The notes under the pieces: model-generated
Database searches by the model: none
Told to the model about the DNA's origin: nothing
What the model saw: only the letters and a program-made list of their open reading frames with translations
DNA from: a virus
IMG/VR virus record: IMGVR_UViG_3300037670_000028
Span: 1-42,498 of that record
Direction: 5' to 3' (one strand)
Length of the DNA stretch: 42,498 bases
In this document: positions 6,379 through 13,152 of the stretch, in pieces
How the letters are laid out: the number at the start of each line of letters is the position of its first letter
How positions within the stretch are numbered: the first letter of the stretch is position 1
Position numbers and translations under genes: made by a program

Positions 6379-8139
6379 CTATGCCCGAAACTCGAATTGC
6401 TTACGGCGGTACTGCGCCTGCAGAACGGCATCGTCGATTTCATCGATATCGCCGGCATGCTTGGCATGCTGAATCTCTTTGCCAACCGCCAAGAGGTCTT
6501 CTTTTGACTGCGCTTCAAAGATGCGGTCGCCCATCGCTAAGGCGGTTTTGCCAATACGGCCACCACCATTCTTAAGCCCGCGAATGCTGTCAGCGGTTTC
6601 GCAAATGATGATGCTGGCCATAGCTCTATCGCAGTTAAATGCATTAACCACAGCCTGAATAACCAGCTCCTTGGGTGGCTTCACACCCTCAAATGCTTTA
6701 ACCGGTTCAGCTGGCGCCTTAATTGCTTCAGGTTCAACCTCTGGCGCTTCAGGCTCTGGCTCTGGCTCAGCAGGGCGTTTTACTTCAGCATCAACCTTGG
6801 CTTTCGCTTCGGCTTCTTGCTCCTGCTGGCGCTGCTTAATCTCAAGCTGCTGGGCTTTGTAATCCGTGATGCGCTCTTTCACGGTTGCACGGAAATCGTC
6901 AGCACGCTTTAGCACGAGCTGCTTAACGTCATTGAATAGAATGCGGTGCTCTTCGCCCACCAGCTCAGCGTAAGTTAGAAGGTTTTCGGTGATCACCTCA
7001 GCGCGCTCAGTTACATCAATTTTGGCTTCAGCCAGGGCGTCGTCAACGGCGGATTTCAAGCTATCTACCGTCTTCTTACCCTTCATGGCCGCACCAAAGT
7101 CTGGCAAAACGCTATCAAGCGTGATGTAAGCATCACCAAGGGTTTCTTTGTTTACGCGCTCGACATGTGCTTTGAGCGCATCGGTCGCATCAACACGCAA
7201 TTGCGCGCGAATCTCGTCTTTACGAGATTTAACCAACTTATCCAAAGTGAGACGCTTATCGCGTAGCTGGTCTTTTAGGTGGTCAATGGTTTTGAATAGC
7301 TCGTCAATGCTCTGTGTTTGTGCCAGGGCATGCTTCTTGGCCTGCTCAAGTTCATCCTCAGCGCGCTTACAGAACTTCACCATGACTTCTGCGTCAGCAA
7401 AGTCCTTGTCGGTCTGCAGTTCAGTGTTGATGTTCTCAATGAAGTGCATAGCGGTTTGCTTGAACGTAGCAAGGTTGGTTTCTTTCACCTGGCCCTCAAC
7501 TTTAATCAGTAGTGCCGGCAAATCTTCTGGCGACTCGCCAACAACCGGTTCAGCCTTAGCCGGTGGCTCAAACGTGCTTAGGTCATCACGGAACTGCTGC
7601 CAACCTTTCACTAACTTGCCGCGGCGGCCACGAACGGGGGTGTACCACATGTGCACCATGTTGTCTTTGGTGCCATCAGACACTACGAAAATAGCCTTTT
7701 CTGCTTTGGACACCATCAGTTGATGTTCAAGCTGCCAGTAGTATTCAGGGTCTAGCTTTTCATCGCGCACGCTTTGCGCAAGGCTCTCGTTCCACATTTT
7801 GTGCTCAAACACGATGTCGCCCATCATGGTTAAGCCGTCAAACGACGCTAGGTATTCACCGCACTCGCTTACCGCAACGGTGGGGTATAGCTCTTCGCCA
7901 ATGATTTCCTCGACGATTGGACGCGCTAGAGCTTCCATTTCGTGGCCTTTGTCGAACAAGAACTTCTGCACGTAGTCGCTGATTTCCTTTTCGGTACCCA
8001 GCGCTTTCATTTCAAGCAGCTCGTTGCGTTTCATCTTGCTTGATGCGGCCATCATCACGGGCGCTTCAGATGCCGTGAAGTGCTTAGCGCGCGCCGCATG
8101 CCATTCTGGTGTGCCTTGTTGTAGTTTTAAAATACGCAT
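6379..8139 (-). CDS. YqaJ/lambda-Exo-type recombination nuclease, long form
   Basis: A 586-residue protein. Residues 1-210 are a YqaJ (PD-(D/E)xK, lambda exonuclease superfamily) domain: TPEWHAARAKHFTASEAP, KGHEMEALAR (Glu69), Asp101 in LASFDGL, the catalytic E112-x-K114 in FEHKM, and the YYWQLEHQLMVS helix. Such enzymes resect double-stranded ends 5' to 3' to load the paired annealing protein, here the RecT encoded four bases upstream. Unlike lambda Exo (226 residues), this one carries a long coiled coil (about 240-460), a Pro/Glu linker (PAEPEPEPEAPEVEPEAI) and an extra C-terminal domain ending RRKQFEFRA. The start at 8139 has a GAGGAATAAG ribosome-binding site. The nuclease call is firm; the role of the extension is unknown. 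Confidence 0.9.
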   Translation of the reverse strand: MRILKLQQGTPEWHAARAKHFTASEAPVMMAASSKMKRNELLEMKALGTEKEISDYVQKFLFDKGHEMEALARPIVEEIIGEELYPTVAVSECGEYLASFDGLTMMGDIVFEHKMWNESLAQSVRDEKLDPEYYWQLEHQLMVSKAEKAIFVVSDGTKDNMVHMWYTPVRGRRGKLVKGWQQFRDDLSTFEPPAKAEPVVGESPEDLPALLIKVEGQVKETNLATFKQTAMHFIENINTELQTDKDFADAEVMVKFCKRAEDELEQAKKHALAQTQSIDELFKTIDHLKDQLRDKRLTLDKLVKSRKDEIRAQLRVDATDALKAHVERVNKETLGDAYITLDSVLPDFGAAMKGKKTVDSLKSAVDDALAEAKIDVTERAEVITENLLTYAELVGEEHRILFNDVKQLVLKRADDFRATVKERITDYKAQQLEIKQRQQEQEAEAKAKVDAEVKRPAEPEPEPEAPEVEPEAIKAPAEPVKAFEGVKPPKELVIQAVVNAFNCDRAMASIIICETADSIRGLKNGGGRIGKTALAMGDRIFEAQSKEDLLAVGKEIQHAKHAGDIDEIDDAVLQAQYRRKQFEFRA

Positions 8140-8143
8140 GGTC

Positions 8144-9055
8144 TTATTCCTCGTCCGCTGATTGGTATTCGCCATCGATGGGCGCTTGCTGCTCAATGGC
8201 GAGCAGGGTGTCAATCTGGCCATTGGTCAGTTGATACTTAGCGCTAACCATATCGATGACCTCTTGGGCGCTACGCTGACCGCTATGAATCATCTTGGTC
8301 CACTTCGGCAGGAACTCTTTGAATTTATCCTGTGGATAGGGCTCAAGCTCTGGCACGCGTTCAGCAGCGCCGCTTGCGCGAGGGTTCAATTCTTTCTCTG
8401 GCAAATCATCTAGCTCATCGGCCGTATACACACCCAAAATCACATCAGGAGCGTACAGGCGAGCCCAACGCTTCACAGCAAGGTAAGCAAGTTGCTGTTT
8501 CGGGTCAGACGCCCATAGTGTGGAGTTGCGAACCTGCGCTTGGCTCAGAAGTAATTCGAGCACGCGCGGCTCACTTTCGTGTTTAAGGGTTGCCCAAACG
8601 CGAACACCAAGGCCTTTTTCGTCTGCCGGAGTCCAGTTTGGCGCCTGATACTGATTGCCTTTTTGTGAGGTCTTGGTTACAAAGTTGCCAATCACGCGGG
8701 TCCAGTCACCAAACCATTCGTAGTGAAACGAGTCTTTCGTCTTGGTTGATGAGCACACGACCGCGTTCACCAGCTGTGCTTCGTAGCCTAGAGTGCCATT
8801 CACAGGGTAGGTTTTCTGCGCTACAGCGAACGGGTTCATGCGCCACTGCGCAGCTTGCATGATGACGGCCATACAGTCAGCAGGGTTGCCTTGCAGGTGG
8901 ACGGGTACCGTGACACGGCCATTAGCCATCATTTCAGCTAAGCGACCCATTTGCTCCATGGCTTGATAGTCCAGGACAAGGTCAGTGGTGTTTGAAAATT
9001 GATTTGCTGGCGCTTGGTACTGCTCAGCAACTTGATTTTGATTTTGGTTGCTCAT
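8144..9055 (-). CDS. recT: RecT-family single-strand annealing protein
   Basis: A 303-residue protein with the RecT-family core from about residue 30 to 220: LAEMMANGRVTVPVHLQGNP, ADCMAVIMQAAQWRMNPFAV, the GTLGYEAQLVNAVV segment and LAYLAVKRWARLYAPDVILG. It pairs complementary single strands produced by the adjacent YqaJ-type nuclease, forming a Red-like recombination module. The C-terminal 80 residues are acidic and probably mediate partner contacts. The stop lies four bases before the nuclease ATG, and the start region overlaps the neighbouring gene by ATGA geometry. The family assignment is strong. Confidence 0.92.
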   Translation of the reverse strand: MSNQNQNQVAEQYQAPANQFSNTTDLVLDYQAMEQMGRLAEMMANGRVTVPVHLQGNPADCMAVIMQAAQWRMNPFAVAQKTYPVNGTLGYEAQLVNAVVCSSTKTKDSFHYEWFGDWTRVIGNFVTKTSQKGNQYQAPNWTPADEKGLGVRVWATLKHESEPRVLELLLSQAQVRNSTLWASDPKQQLAYLAVKRWARLYAPDVILGVYTADELDDLPEKELNPRASGAAERVPELEPYPQDKFKEFLPKWTKMIHSGQRSAQEVIDMVSAKYQLTNGQIDTLLAIEQQAPIDGEYQSADEE

Positions 9056-9339
9056 GCAACACCTCCAGTGGTTTCAAATGCGCTTGATGCCGGCATAATT
9101 TCTTGCATCGTGGTAATGACGCCGCGTAGGCGCTGCAGAATGAACTTGTCGTTCAGGTCGAATTTGCGCGTGAGTAACACCGCATCATCTTCATCAACAA
9201 CAAGTTCGAGATGGTCGCCAGTCACGTTCATGTGGCCGCTAAACTGACGGCAACGCATGAGTGCGGCATGATGGGTTGTGACCTGGTCAATCAGATCGTT
9301 CAGATTTAGTTCGTACAACGCTTGAGAAGCCTGAGTCAT
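9052..9339 (-). CDS. Hypothetical protein, first gene of the leftward early operon
   Basis: A 95-residue protein starting MTQASQALYELNLNDLIDQV. It is promoter-proximal in the recombination operon and ends in an ATGA overlap with recT. The start at 9339 is preferred because AGGGAG lies upstream and the longer frame would run into the hairpin-rich leader. No family is recognised; its position before recT is consistent with a small recombination or host-takeover accessory protein (inference). Confidence 0.68.
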   Translation of the reverse strand: MTQASQALYELNLNDLIDQVTTHHAALMRCRQFSGHMNVTGDHLELVVDEDDAVLLTRKFDLNDKFILQRLRGVITTMQEIMPASSAFETTGGVA

Positions 9340-9617
9340 TTGGCTATACTCCCTGTTGGTTGAAGGGTGATTGCTCACCCGGTTTGCCCGAGCCCAGTTG
9401 GATTGCCGTCCACTGGGCTTTTTCATTTCTGCGAATCACACTCCGCATTGCCAAGCGCTCTCAGTTCGTGTGGACTTCGGACGGGGGATTAGAGGTCCGA
9501 ACCAAGAACGCTTGAAAATGCGCCGCCTCCCGGCGGTGTCAGCTTCATTACAAAGCCAGTTGCATTTCGCTCCCTCCCTTCGCTGCTTAAAGGCGATGAA
9601 GTTGCCTTGCGTTATCT
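9340..9617 (-). other. Structured leader of the leftward early transcript
   Basis: About 270 bases lie between the leftward promoter and the first gene, with no convincing gene. Four inverted repeats are visible: 9365-9380 (GGGTGA/TCACCC), 9391-9419 (AGCCCAGT/ACTGGGCT), 9476-9501 (TTCGGAC/GTCCGAA) and 9521-9535 (CGCCG/CGGCG). The 9391-9419 stem is followed by five T on the plus strand, so it could end rightward transcripts. In the leftward direction no T-run follows. The leader may carry an antitermination or other regulatory RNA structure. Confidence 0.5.
9391..9423 (+). terminator. Terminator-like hairpin in plus orientation
   Basis: The stem AGCCCAGT (9391-9398) pairs with ACTGGGCT (9412-9419), followed by TTTTT. 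It has the shape of an intrinsic terminator for plus-strand transcription, yet no plus-strand gene precedes it. It may block antisense transcription into the leader or act as a leader stem for the opposite strand. Confidence 0.4.
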
Positions 9618-9646
9618 AAGTTAGGAAAACAGAACCTTTTTGTCAA
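9618..9646 (-). promoter_or_regulatory. Putative leftward early promoter (PL)
   Basis: On the minus strand, a perfect -35 TTGACA (9641-9646) is separated by 17 bases from a TAACTT -10 (9618-9623). It is placed to drive the leftward operon. The GTTCTGTTTT element lies in the spacer, consistent with repressor control. Confidence 0.6.
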
Positions 9647-9669
9647 TAATAAAATTCGTAAAACAGAAC
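9626..9669. promoter_or_regulatory. Paired operator-like repeats at PL
   Basis: The sequence AAAACAGAAC occurs at 9626-9635 and 9660-9669, 34 bases apart in the same orientation. One copy lies between the -35 and -10 and one upstream of the -35. The CAGAAC/GTTCTG core is shared with the palindrome in the cI-cro interval, so these are likely CI or Cro sites. Confidence 0.5.
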
Positions 9670-9715
9670 ATTTATTTTCTGGCTTTGTTTTTGTGCTTGG
9701 TTAGGGCATGATTAA

Positions 9716-9737
9716 AACGCCGATATTTAAAGGCGTT
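9716..9737. promoter_or_regulatory. Inverted repeat before the lipoprotein gene
   Basis: AACGCC (9716-9721) and GGCGTT (9732-9737) flank an AT-rich centre just before the ribosome-binding site. This could be an operator or a 5' UTR hairpin. No convincing -35/-10 pair was found. Confidence 0.35.
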
Positions 9738-9750
9738 AAAGGGAGATTTG

Positions 9751-10269
9751 ATGATGAGATTGGTAGCAATTATTTTTTTAGCTTTGGCCGTATCTGGGTG
9801 TGCCAGCACTTCGGGCTTGGCAGCCAAAGAAACAACCAGCGGCTATTCGGGTAAACGATTTGTGGAGATCAGCCCTCATGGTGTTGACTGTTCTGGCATG
9901 ATTTGCCCAATGCTTGGAGCCCAGTGGGATGAGAGCGCACCAAGCCAAGCCGTTTTATTGGTTGGTCTCGCCAATACCTACGAGGGAATAATGGGCGCGA
10001 AATTTATGATTGACGGGGAAGAGTTCGCGGCTGGACCCAAAGTGTCAATGACTGATTTTGAAAGCCTGGGTAGCTACAAAAGCTCAACGGCTGGGTTTCG
10101 AGTTCCTCTCTCGCTGATCAGGAGTATAATCGAAGCTGAGACTGCCTGGTTAAGACTCTCAACGCCAACTGGCTACATTGAAGAACGCATTATCGATAAG
10201 TCTGGTGACTCTAAGGCGTTTCATGCCCTGAGTCGGTTTATAGATAAAATTGATCGTGTTGATGGTTAA
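9751..10269 (+). CDS. Predicted lipoprotein (moron gene)
   Basis: A 172-residue secreted lipoprotein. The N-terminus MMRLVAIIFLALAVSGCAST is a signal peptide ending in the lipobox VSGC, with lipidated Cys at residue 17 followed by Ala and Ser, which favours the outer membrane. The remaining domain is not recognised; it includes ISPHGVDCSGMICPMLGAQW with two cysteines. It is a single plus-strand gene between minus-strand blocks, with its own ribosome-binding site (GGGAG) and a terminator, typical of a lysogenic-conversion gene. ATG at 9754 or TTG at 9748 are alternative starts. A role in cell-surface change or superinfection exclusion is possible but not shown. Confidence 0.78.
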   Translation: MMRLVAIIFLALAVSGCASTSGLAAKETTSGYSGKRFVEISPHGVDCSGMICPMLGAQWDESAPSQAVLLVGLANTYEGIMGAKFMIDGEEFAAGPKVSMTDFESLGSYKSSTAGFRVPLSLIRSIIEAETAWLRLSTPTGYIEERIIDKSGDSKAFHALSRFIDKIDRVDG

Positions 10270-10271
10270 AT

Positions 10272-10293
10272 AAAGCCCGCAGAAGCGGGCTTT
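10272..10293. terminator. Bidirectional intrinsic terminator
   Basis: AAAGCCCGC (10272-10280), loop AGAA, GCGGGCTTT (10285-10293), then TTCTT on the plus strand and a T-rich TTTATTT on the minus strand. It lies between convergent genes ending at 10269 (+) and 10297 (-) and fits both. Confidence 0.85.
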
Positions 10294-10296
10294 TTC

Positions 10297-10638
10297 TTAT
10301 AGCGATGAGCTAGTAAGGTGCCAACTCCGGTTTGCCCTTGAGTATTCAATAAGCATGCTGTAGTTGGTGCGAACCTTGACACCAAAGGCGTTGTTAGCGT
10401 CAACATAGCCGCGTATGTGGAACTCACATTCATCCATAATCGTGATGTAGACGTCCTTATCACCGGTGTGAGGGAAGTCGGCACTAGATGGCGATTTAAG
10501 TTTTCTTTTTACGAATTCCTGCCCAGCAAAGTACGCCCCGAACTTGTCTGTGCAAGGGTCTCTAGGTGGGCTATCTTCTTTAAAAAATGTAAAAAATACA
10601 AACAGCGCTAGAAATATTAAGCCGAATACTTGAGCCAT
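10297..10638 (-). CDS. Small membrane-anchored or secreted protein of unknown function
   Basis: A 113-residue protein. The N-terminus MAQVFGLIFLALFVFFTFFK is one strongly hydrophobic segment, probably an uncleaved signal anchor. The rest carries two cysteines (DPCTDKF; DECEFHIRGYV) and a C-terminal beta-rich part, ANNAFGVKVRTNYSMLIEYS. The ATG at 10638 follows GGAGG at short spacing. The longer upstream frame overlaps another small gene and is not used. It sits in the accessory region; function unknown, possibly envelope-related lysogenic conversion. Confidence 0.68.
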   Translation of the reverse strand: MAQVFGLIFLALFVFFTFFKEDSPPRDPCTDKFGAYFAGQEFVKRKLKSPSSADFPHTGDKDVYITIMDECEFHIRGYVDANNAFGVKVRTNYSMLIEYSRANRSWHLTSSSL

Positions 10639-10703
10639 AAAGCCTCCATAGCTGTTTTGCCAACAAGCGACAAGGCAATTGCGATTGGTAATAGTGCTTT
10701 CAC
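10617..10703 (-). CDS. Possible 28-residue hydrophobic peptide
   Basis: A GTG-started frame encodes MKALLPIAIALSLVGKTAME plus eight residues, a likely single membrane helix. A GGAG sequence lies a few bases upstream of the start. It overlaps the start of the membrane protein gene downstream by 22 bases, suggesting coupling. It is very short, and the call rests on the ribosome-binding site, the hydrophobic profile and the position only. Confidence 0.4.
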   Translation of the reverse strand: MKALLPIAIALSLVGKTAMEALWLKYSA

Positions 10704-10777
10704 TGGTACTCTCCATGTTTTATGACGATGAAATCGTAAATTAACATGAATGCAACTGCCATGTCGCTATTCAGACA

Positions 10778-10963
10778 TTACATAAAATTCCACTCCGGCT
10801 GGCGCGCGCTGATGGTGACTTCACCTGCAGCTGAAGCAACGTGCTGGCGCAGTTCGTCACCAGTGGATGCGTTAAGCTGCAGCTGATGATTTACCGTTAC
10901 CAATTCACCGCTTTTGGTTAACACCTGGTAACTCACATACACCGCGCAAATATCATTATTCAT
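10778..10963 (-). CDS. Small hypothetical protein
   Basis: A 61-residue protein starting MNNDICAVYVSYQVLTKSGE. Alternating hydrophobic residues suggest a small beta-rich fold. The ATG at 10963 has a TGAGGAA ribosome-binding site at good spacing, which favours it over an in-frame ATG 21 codons upstream. Function not recognised; it lies in the accessory region between the lipoprotein block and the toxin-antitoxin-like cassette. Confidence 0.6.
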   Translation of the reverse strand: MNNDICAVYVSYQVLTKSGELVTVNHQLQLNASTGDELRQHVASAAGEVTISARQPEWNFM

Positions 10964-11234
10964 TTTCCAGTTCCTCATTTGGTTGATGAAGACCGGAACC
11001 CATGGGCTCGTACCTAAGGTGGCCATTTCCTCAGGTTGGTCGGCTTATTGACCAGTCAAGTTGGAGTGTATATTGCCACGTTTGGATATTTGCGCTACTG
11101 AATGGCAAAGGTTTGAATTTAATAGATTTTATGGCTAAACGGTAGATAAAAAGACGGGTTTAATAGAAATGGAGCGCCAGCTGCAGTGGCTAGCGATTGG
11201 GTAGGGCGGTGAAAGTGGTCACCAAAAGGAGAGG
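10964..11234. other. Intergenic stretch without a convincing gene
   Basis: About 270 bases with no supported coding frame. It contains a 12-bp palindrome, TTGACCAGTCAA, near 11049-11060, and AT-rich sequence further right. It could hold the promoter of the minus-strand gene 10778-10963; no strong promoter could be fixed. Confidence 0.4.
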
Positions 11235-11261
11235 GCGCATATCACAAATTGCGATATGCGC
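11235..11261 (-). terminator. Hairpin terminator after the TAC-like cassette
   Basis: GCGCATATC (11235-11243) pairs with GATATGCGC (11253-11261), a perfect 9-bp stem. On the minus strand it follows the stop of the secB-like gene by eight bases and is followed by a pyrimidine-rich CCTCTCCTTTT. It is a plausible end of the hicA-hicB-secB-like transcript, though the T-run is weak. Confidence 0.55.
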
Positions 11262-11268
11262 TACTGGT

Positions 11269-11766
11269 TTACATGCTGAAGTTATATGGTAGTTTCATCC
11301 CAGCGAGTGGTGTGGTGGTTAATATCGTTTTAAATGCGTTGGTCGCTGACATGATGGCAAATGAACGAAACTTTTTGTCGTTCTTTTTGACTAGCGCAGA
11401 AACTGCTTCTGGGCTGACTTCTTTATTAGGATCGTTAAGGCCGTACACATGGTCGAATAACACTGACGCAGTGAAAATCGGAATTAGGCCGTCATCACGC
11501 TCACATTCTTCAGAAGCCAATTCGTCAGGCTCACATTCAATAAGGCCAGTTACTGAAGCCTCCCAGCTAACCATAAAAATAGGCTCATCACCACCATCAA
11601 ATCGGGAAACTTCGCGTAAACCAAGGCTTAAATCTAAAGTTATCTCACCGTTCTTCTGGCGGCTCATTTTCTCTCGTTCAAAATCAAAGTTCAGCTTACG
11701 AGTGTACATGTATGTATGTACTAAATCTGATGCCTTTAATGAATTGCTTCGCGCTGCTTTTTCCAT
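11269..11766 (-). CDS. SecB-like chaperone of a toxin-antitoxin-chaperone cassette
   Basis: A 165-residue protein. Its architecture follows SecB: an N-terminal strand region (LKASDLVHTYMYTRKLNFDF), a beta-rich core with alternating residues (EITLDLSLGLREVSRFDGGD; PIFMVSWEASVTGLIEC), and a C-terminal helix and loop (FRSFAIMSATNAFKTILTTT followed by PLAGMKLPYNF). The last part parallels the E. coli SecB ending with its ECITSMVSRGTFP and LAPVNF segments. E. coli SecB has 155 residues. In known TAC systems a SecB-like chaperone folds and protects the antitoxin. The gene directly follows hicB, overlapping it by 31 bases, and has its own GGAAG ribosome-binding site. The assignment is by pattern, not alignment, so it is moderately sure; context strengthens it. 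Confidence 0.72.
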   Translation of the reverse strand: MEKAARSNSLKASDLVHTYMYTRKLNFDFEREKMSRQKNGEITLDLSLGLREVSRFDGGDEPIFMVSWEASVTGLIECEPDELASEECERDDGLIPIFTASVLFDHVYGLNDPNKEVSPEAVSALVKKNDKKFRSFAIMSATNAFKTILTTTPLAGMKLPYNFSM

Positions 11767-12221
11767 ACCAAATCTTCCTTCTTGCCAGCCACAGACGATG
11801 GCTCAATTACCTTAACAGGAACGGTTCGACGAATTGATTCGCCTGGGGTGTGATGAACATGAATACTCACATTCTTCTCATGAATACCATCATGTTCTGC
11901 ATAATCTTCGCATGCCTGCTTTATCCATTCGTTAATCGCAACGCCTTTGGCTTGAGACTTGATGGCTACTTTTCGGTGTAATTCCTGACCCAGCCGTACA
12001 TTCAAGGTACCAGAAAATGATTTATCTGGGGATTTACCGACTTTTGCGCAGAAATTTAAATAGTCATCAACTGCAGAGTGAAAGCTCTCCTCTAGTTCTG
12101 ACGGGGTTTCTCCAAAATAAACAATTTTATCTTTTACATACAGCACATGACCGGCTAAGCATCCATCTTCCAAGGATACTTCAGCGGTGCCAAAATAACC
12201 TTTGTACTCCATTAGCGCCAT
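11736..12221 (-). CDS. hicB: HicB-family antitoxin with C-terminal extension
   Basis: A 161-residue antitoxin. Residues 1-60 form the HicB partial RNase-H-like fold (MEYKGYFGTAEVSLEDGCLA, YFGETPSELEESFHSAVDDY). Residues about 75-110 match the ribbon-helix-helix end (FSGTLNVRLGQELHRKVAIK, then GVAINEWIKQACEDYA). About 50 further residues follow and end EDLVWKKQREAIH. That tail is longer than in ordinary HicB and is where TAC antitoxins carry the chaperone-addiction (ChAD) segment. The protein would neutralise HicA and repress its own promoter. The start at 12221, two bases after the hicA stop, has AAAGGAG upstream. The HicB call is strong; the ChAD reading is inference. Confidence 0.85.
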   Translation of the reverse strand: MALMEYKGYFGTAEVSLEDGCLAGHVLYVKDKIVYFGETPSELEESFHSAVDDYLNFCAKVGKSPDKSFSGTLNVRLGQELHRKVAIKSQAKGVAINEWIKQACEDYAEHDGIHEKNVSIHVHHTPGESIRRTVPVKVIEPSSVAGKKEDLVWKKQREAIH

Positions 12222-12222
12222 T

Positions 12223-12483
12223 TCATGACTCCTTTGTTTTATATATACCGTGCTCTTCAATTGTGTCCACGACTTGATTTATAAAATACGTTTTACAGTC
12301 GTCACTAGGGTGGGGCTCTGCGCATATGATAATCGCGCCAGTTTCTTCGTGGTAAGCCTTTGGGTGATTTCCTCCGTTATCAATCACAAAGCCTAGTGAA
12401 CACAATGCAGCGACCAGATCCGAATATTTCATCGTCCTTGGTCGCTGCATTAGTTTTTCAATTCTTTTCGTTTTTCGTGACAT
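12223..12483 (-). CDS. hicA: HicA-family toxin (mRNA interferase)
   Basis: An 86-residue protein with the small double-stranded-RNA-binding-like HicA fold: MKYSDLVAALCSLGFVIDNG, then GNHPKAYHEETG with the expected catalytic-histidine position, AIIICAEPHPSDD and a final helix VVDTIEEHGI. HicA toxins cleave mRNA and tmRNA independently of the ribosome. It is the first gene of the cassette and its stop lies two bases before hicB. The upstream ATG at 12513 is less likely because it would overlap the operator-like palindrome. The family call is good; activity is inferred. Confidence 0.83.
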   Translation of the reverse strand: MSRKTKRIEKLMQRPRTMKYSDLVAALCSLGFVIDNGGNHPKAYHEETGAIIICAEPHPSDDCKTYFINQVVDTIEEHGIYKTKES

Positions 12484-12512
12484 TAGTATGTGCCATCCTT
12501 GATGCTCGTGCA

Positions 12513-12525
12513 ACTAAATTTTAGT
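12513..12525. promoter_or_regulatory. Palindromic operator candidate for the hicAB cassette
   Basis: ACTAAATTTTAGT is a perfect inverted repeat (6+1+6) located 30 bases before the hicA start. On the minus strand it covers a TAAAAT -10-like hexamer, so binding there would block transcription. HicB ribbon-helix-helix domains bind such short palindromes; this is a good autoregulatory site candidate. Confidence 0.5.
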
Positions 12526-12533
12526 ACCACATG

Positions 12534-13145
12534 TTATAACTCACCAATCCGCAGTACGACGCGGCCAACCACTTCAATGGCATCCTGCTTGTTTGGGGGT
12601 AGGGTTTCATCAGGAACTGCAGCGGTGTTATCGGAGCGCAGCAGTAGTCCGTTGATACGCTTGAATAAACGCTTGATGATGAGTGCATCGGCATATCGCA
12701 CGATGTAAACCTTGCCATCTTTCACTTCACGGTCGTGCATATCGACCACCAGAACGTCACCCTCGCGAATGCTTGGCGACATCGAATCATCCGGGGTAGA
12801 CATCCAATACAGCGATTCTAGATCGAGGTTTTGGGATTCGAGCATTTCTTTTTGGAATGGCTTGTCAGGCCCTCCGGTCATTAAGCTTGGAATTGGGTAA
12901 GAGTCAGATAGGTGTATTGAATCAGGATCAAGTGGCACCAGTTCGCCGCCATCTAAAAGCCAGCTAGGAGTAACTTTCAGCGCATCTGCAAGCGCCAGTA
13001 AATTCTTGCCTTTGGGCACAGTGTAACCGTTGAGCCAACCATGAACGGTGCTTTTGGATGCACCAGTTGCTCTGACCAAGTCAACCTGCTTCAACTTCAG
13101 GTCTTTTATTCTGAGTTTTATTCTATCGCTTATCATAGAAGTCAT
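12534..13145 (-). CDS. cI: CI-type repressor with S24 peptidase domain
   Basis: A 203-residue repressor. Residues about 5-65 are a helix-turn-helix (KQVDLVRATGASKSTVHGWL, PKGKNLLALADALKVTPSWL). Residues about 110-200 are an S24/LexA-like domain with catalytic Ser121 (STPDDSMSPSIREGD) and Lys158 (ALIIKRLFKR). It keeps the lytic promoters silent and would self-cleave after RecA activation. No Ala-Gly or Cys-Gly cleavage pair is visible in the linker, so the cleavage site is unclear. The start at 13145 is chosen; ATG at 13136 is also possible. It is divergent from the cro-like gene across an operator-bearing interval. Confidence 0.9.
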   Translation of the reverse strand: MTSMISDRIKLRIKDLKLKQVDLVRATGASKSTVHGWLNGYTVPKGKNLLALADALKVTPSWLLDGGELVPLDPDSIHLSDSYPIPSLMTGGPDKPFQKEMLESQNLDLESLYWMSTPDDSMSPSIREGDVLVVDMHDREVKDGKVYIVRYADALIIKRLFKRINGLLLRSDNTAAVPDETLPPNKQDAIEVVGRVVLRIGEL

Positions 13146-13152
13146 CTTATCC

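Noticed and set aside
9391-9423. Terminator for the leftward operon
   Set aside because: The T-run is on the plus-strand side only; in the leftward direction no T-run follows the stem.
9476-9505. tRNA-like T-arm (GGTTCGGACC on the minus strand)
   Set aside because: No anticodon arm, D-arm or pairing acceptor stem can be assembled around it; more likely part of a leader hairpin.
11249-11815. Plus-strand 188-residue frame over the chaperone gene
   Set aside because: It is antisense to hicB/secB-like, has Ser/Arg-rich shadow composition and no ribosome-binding site.
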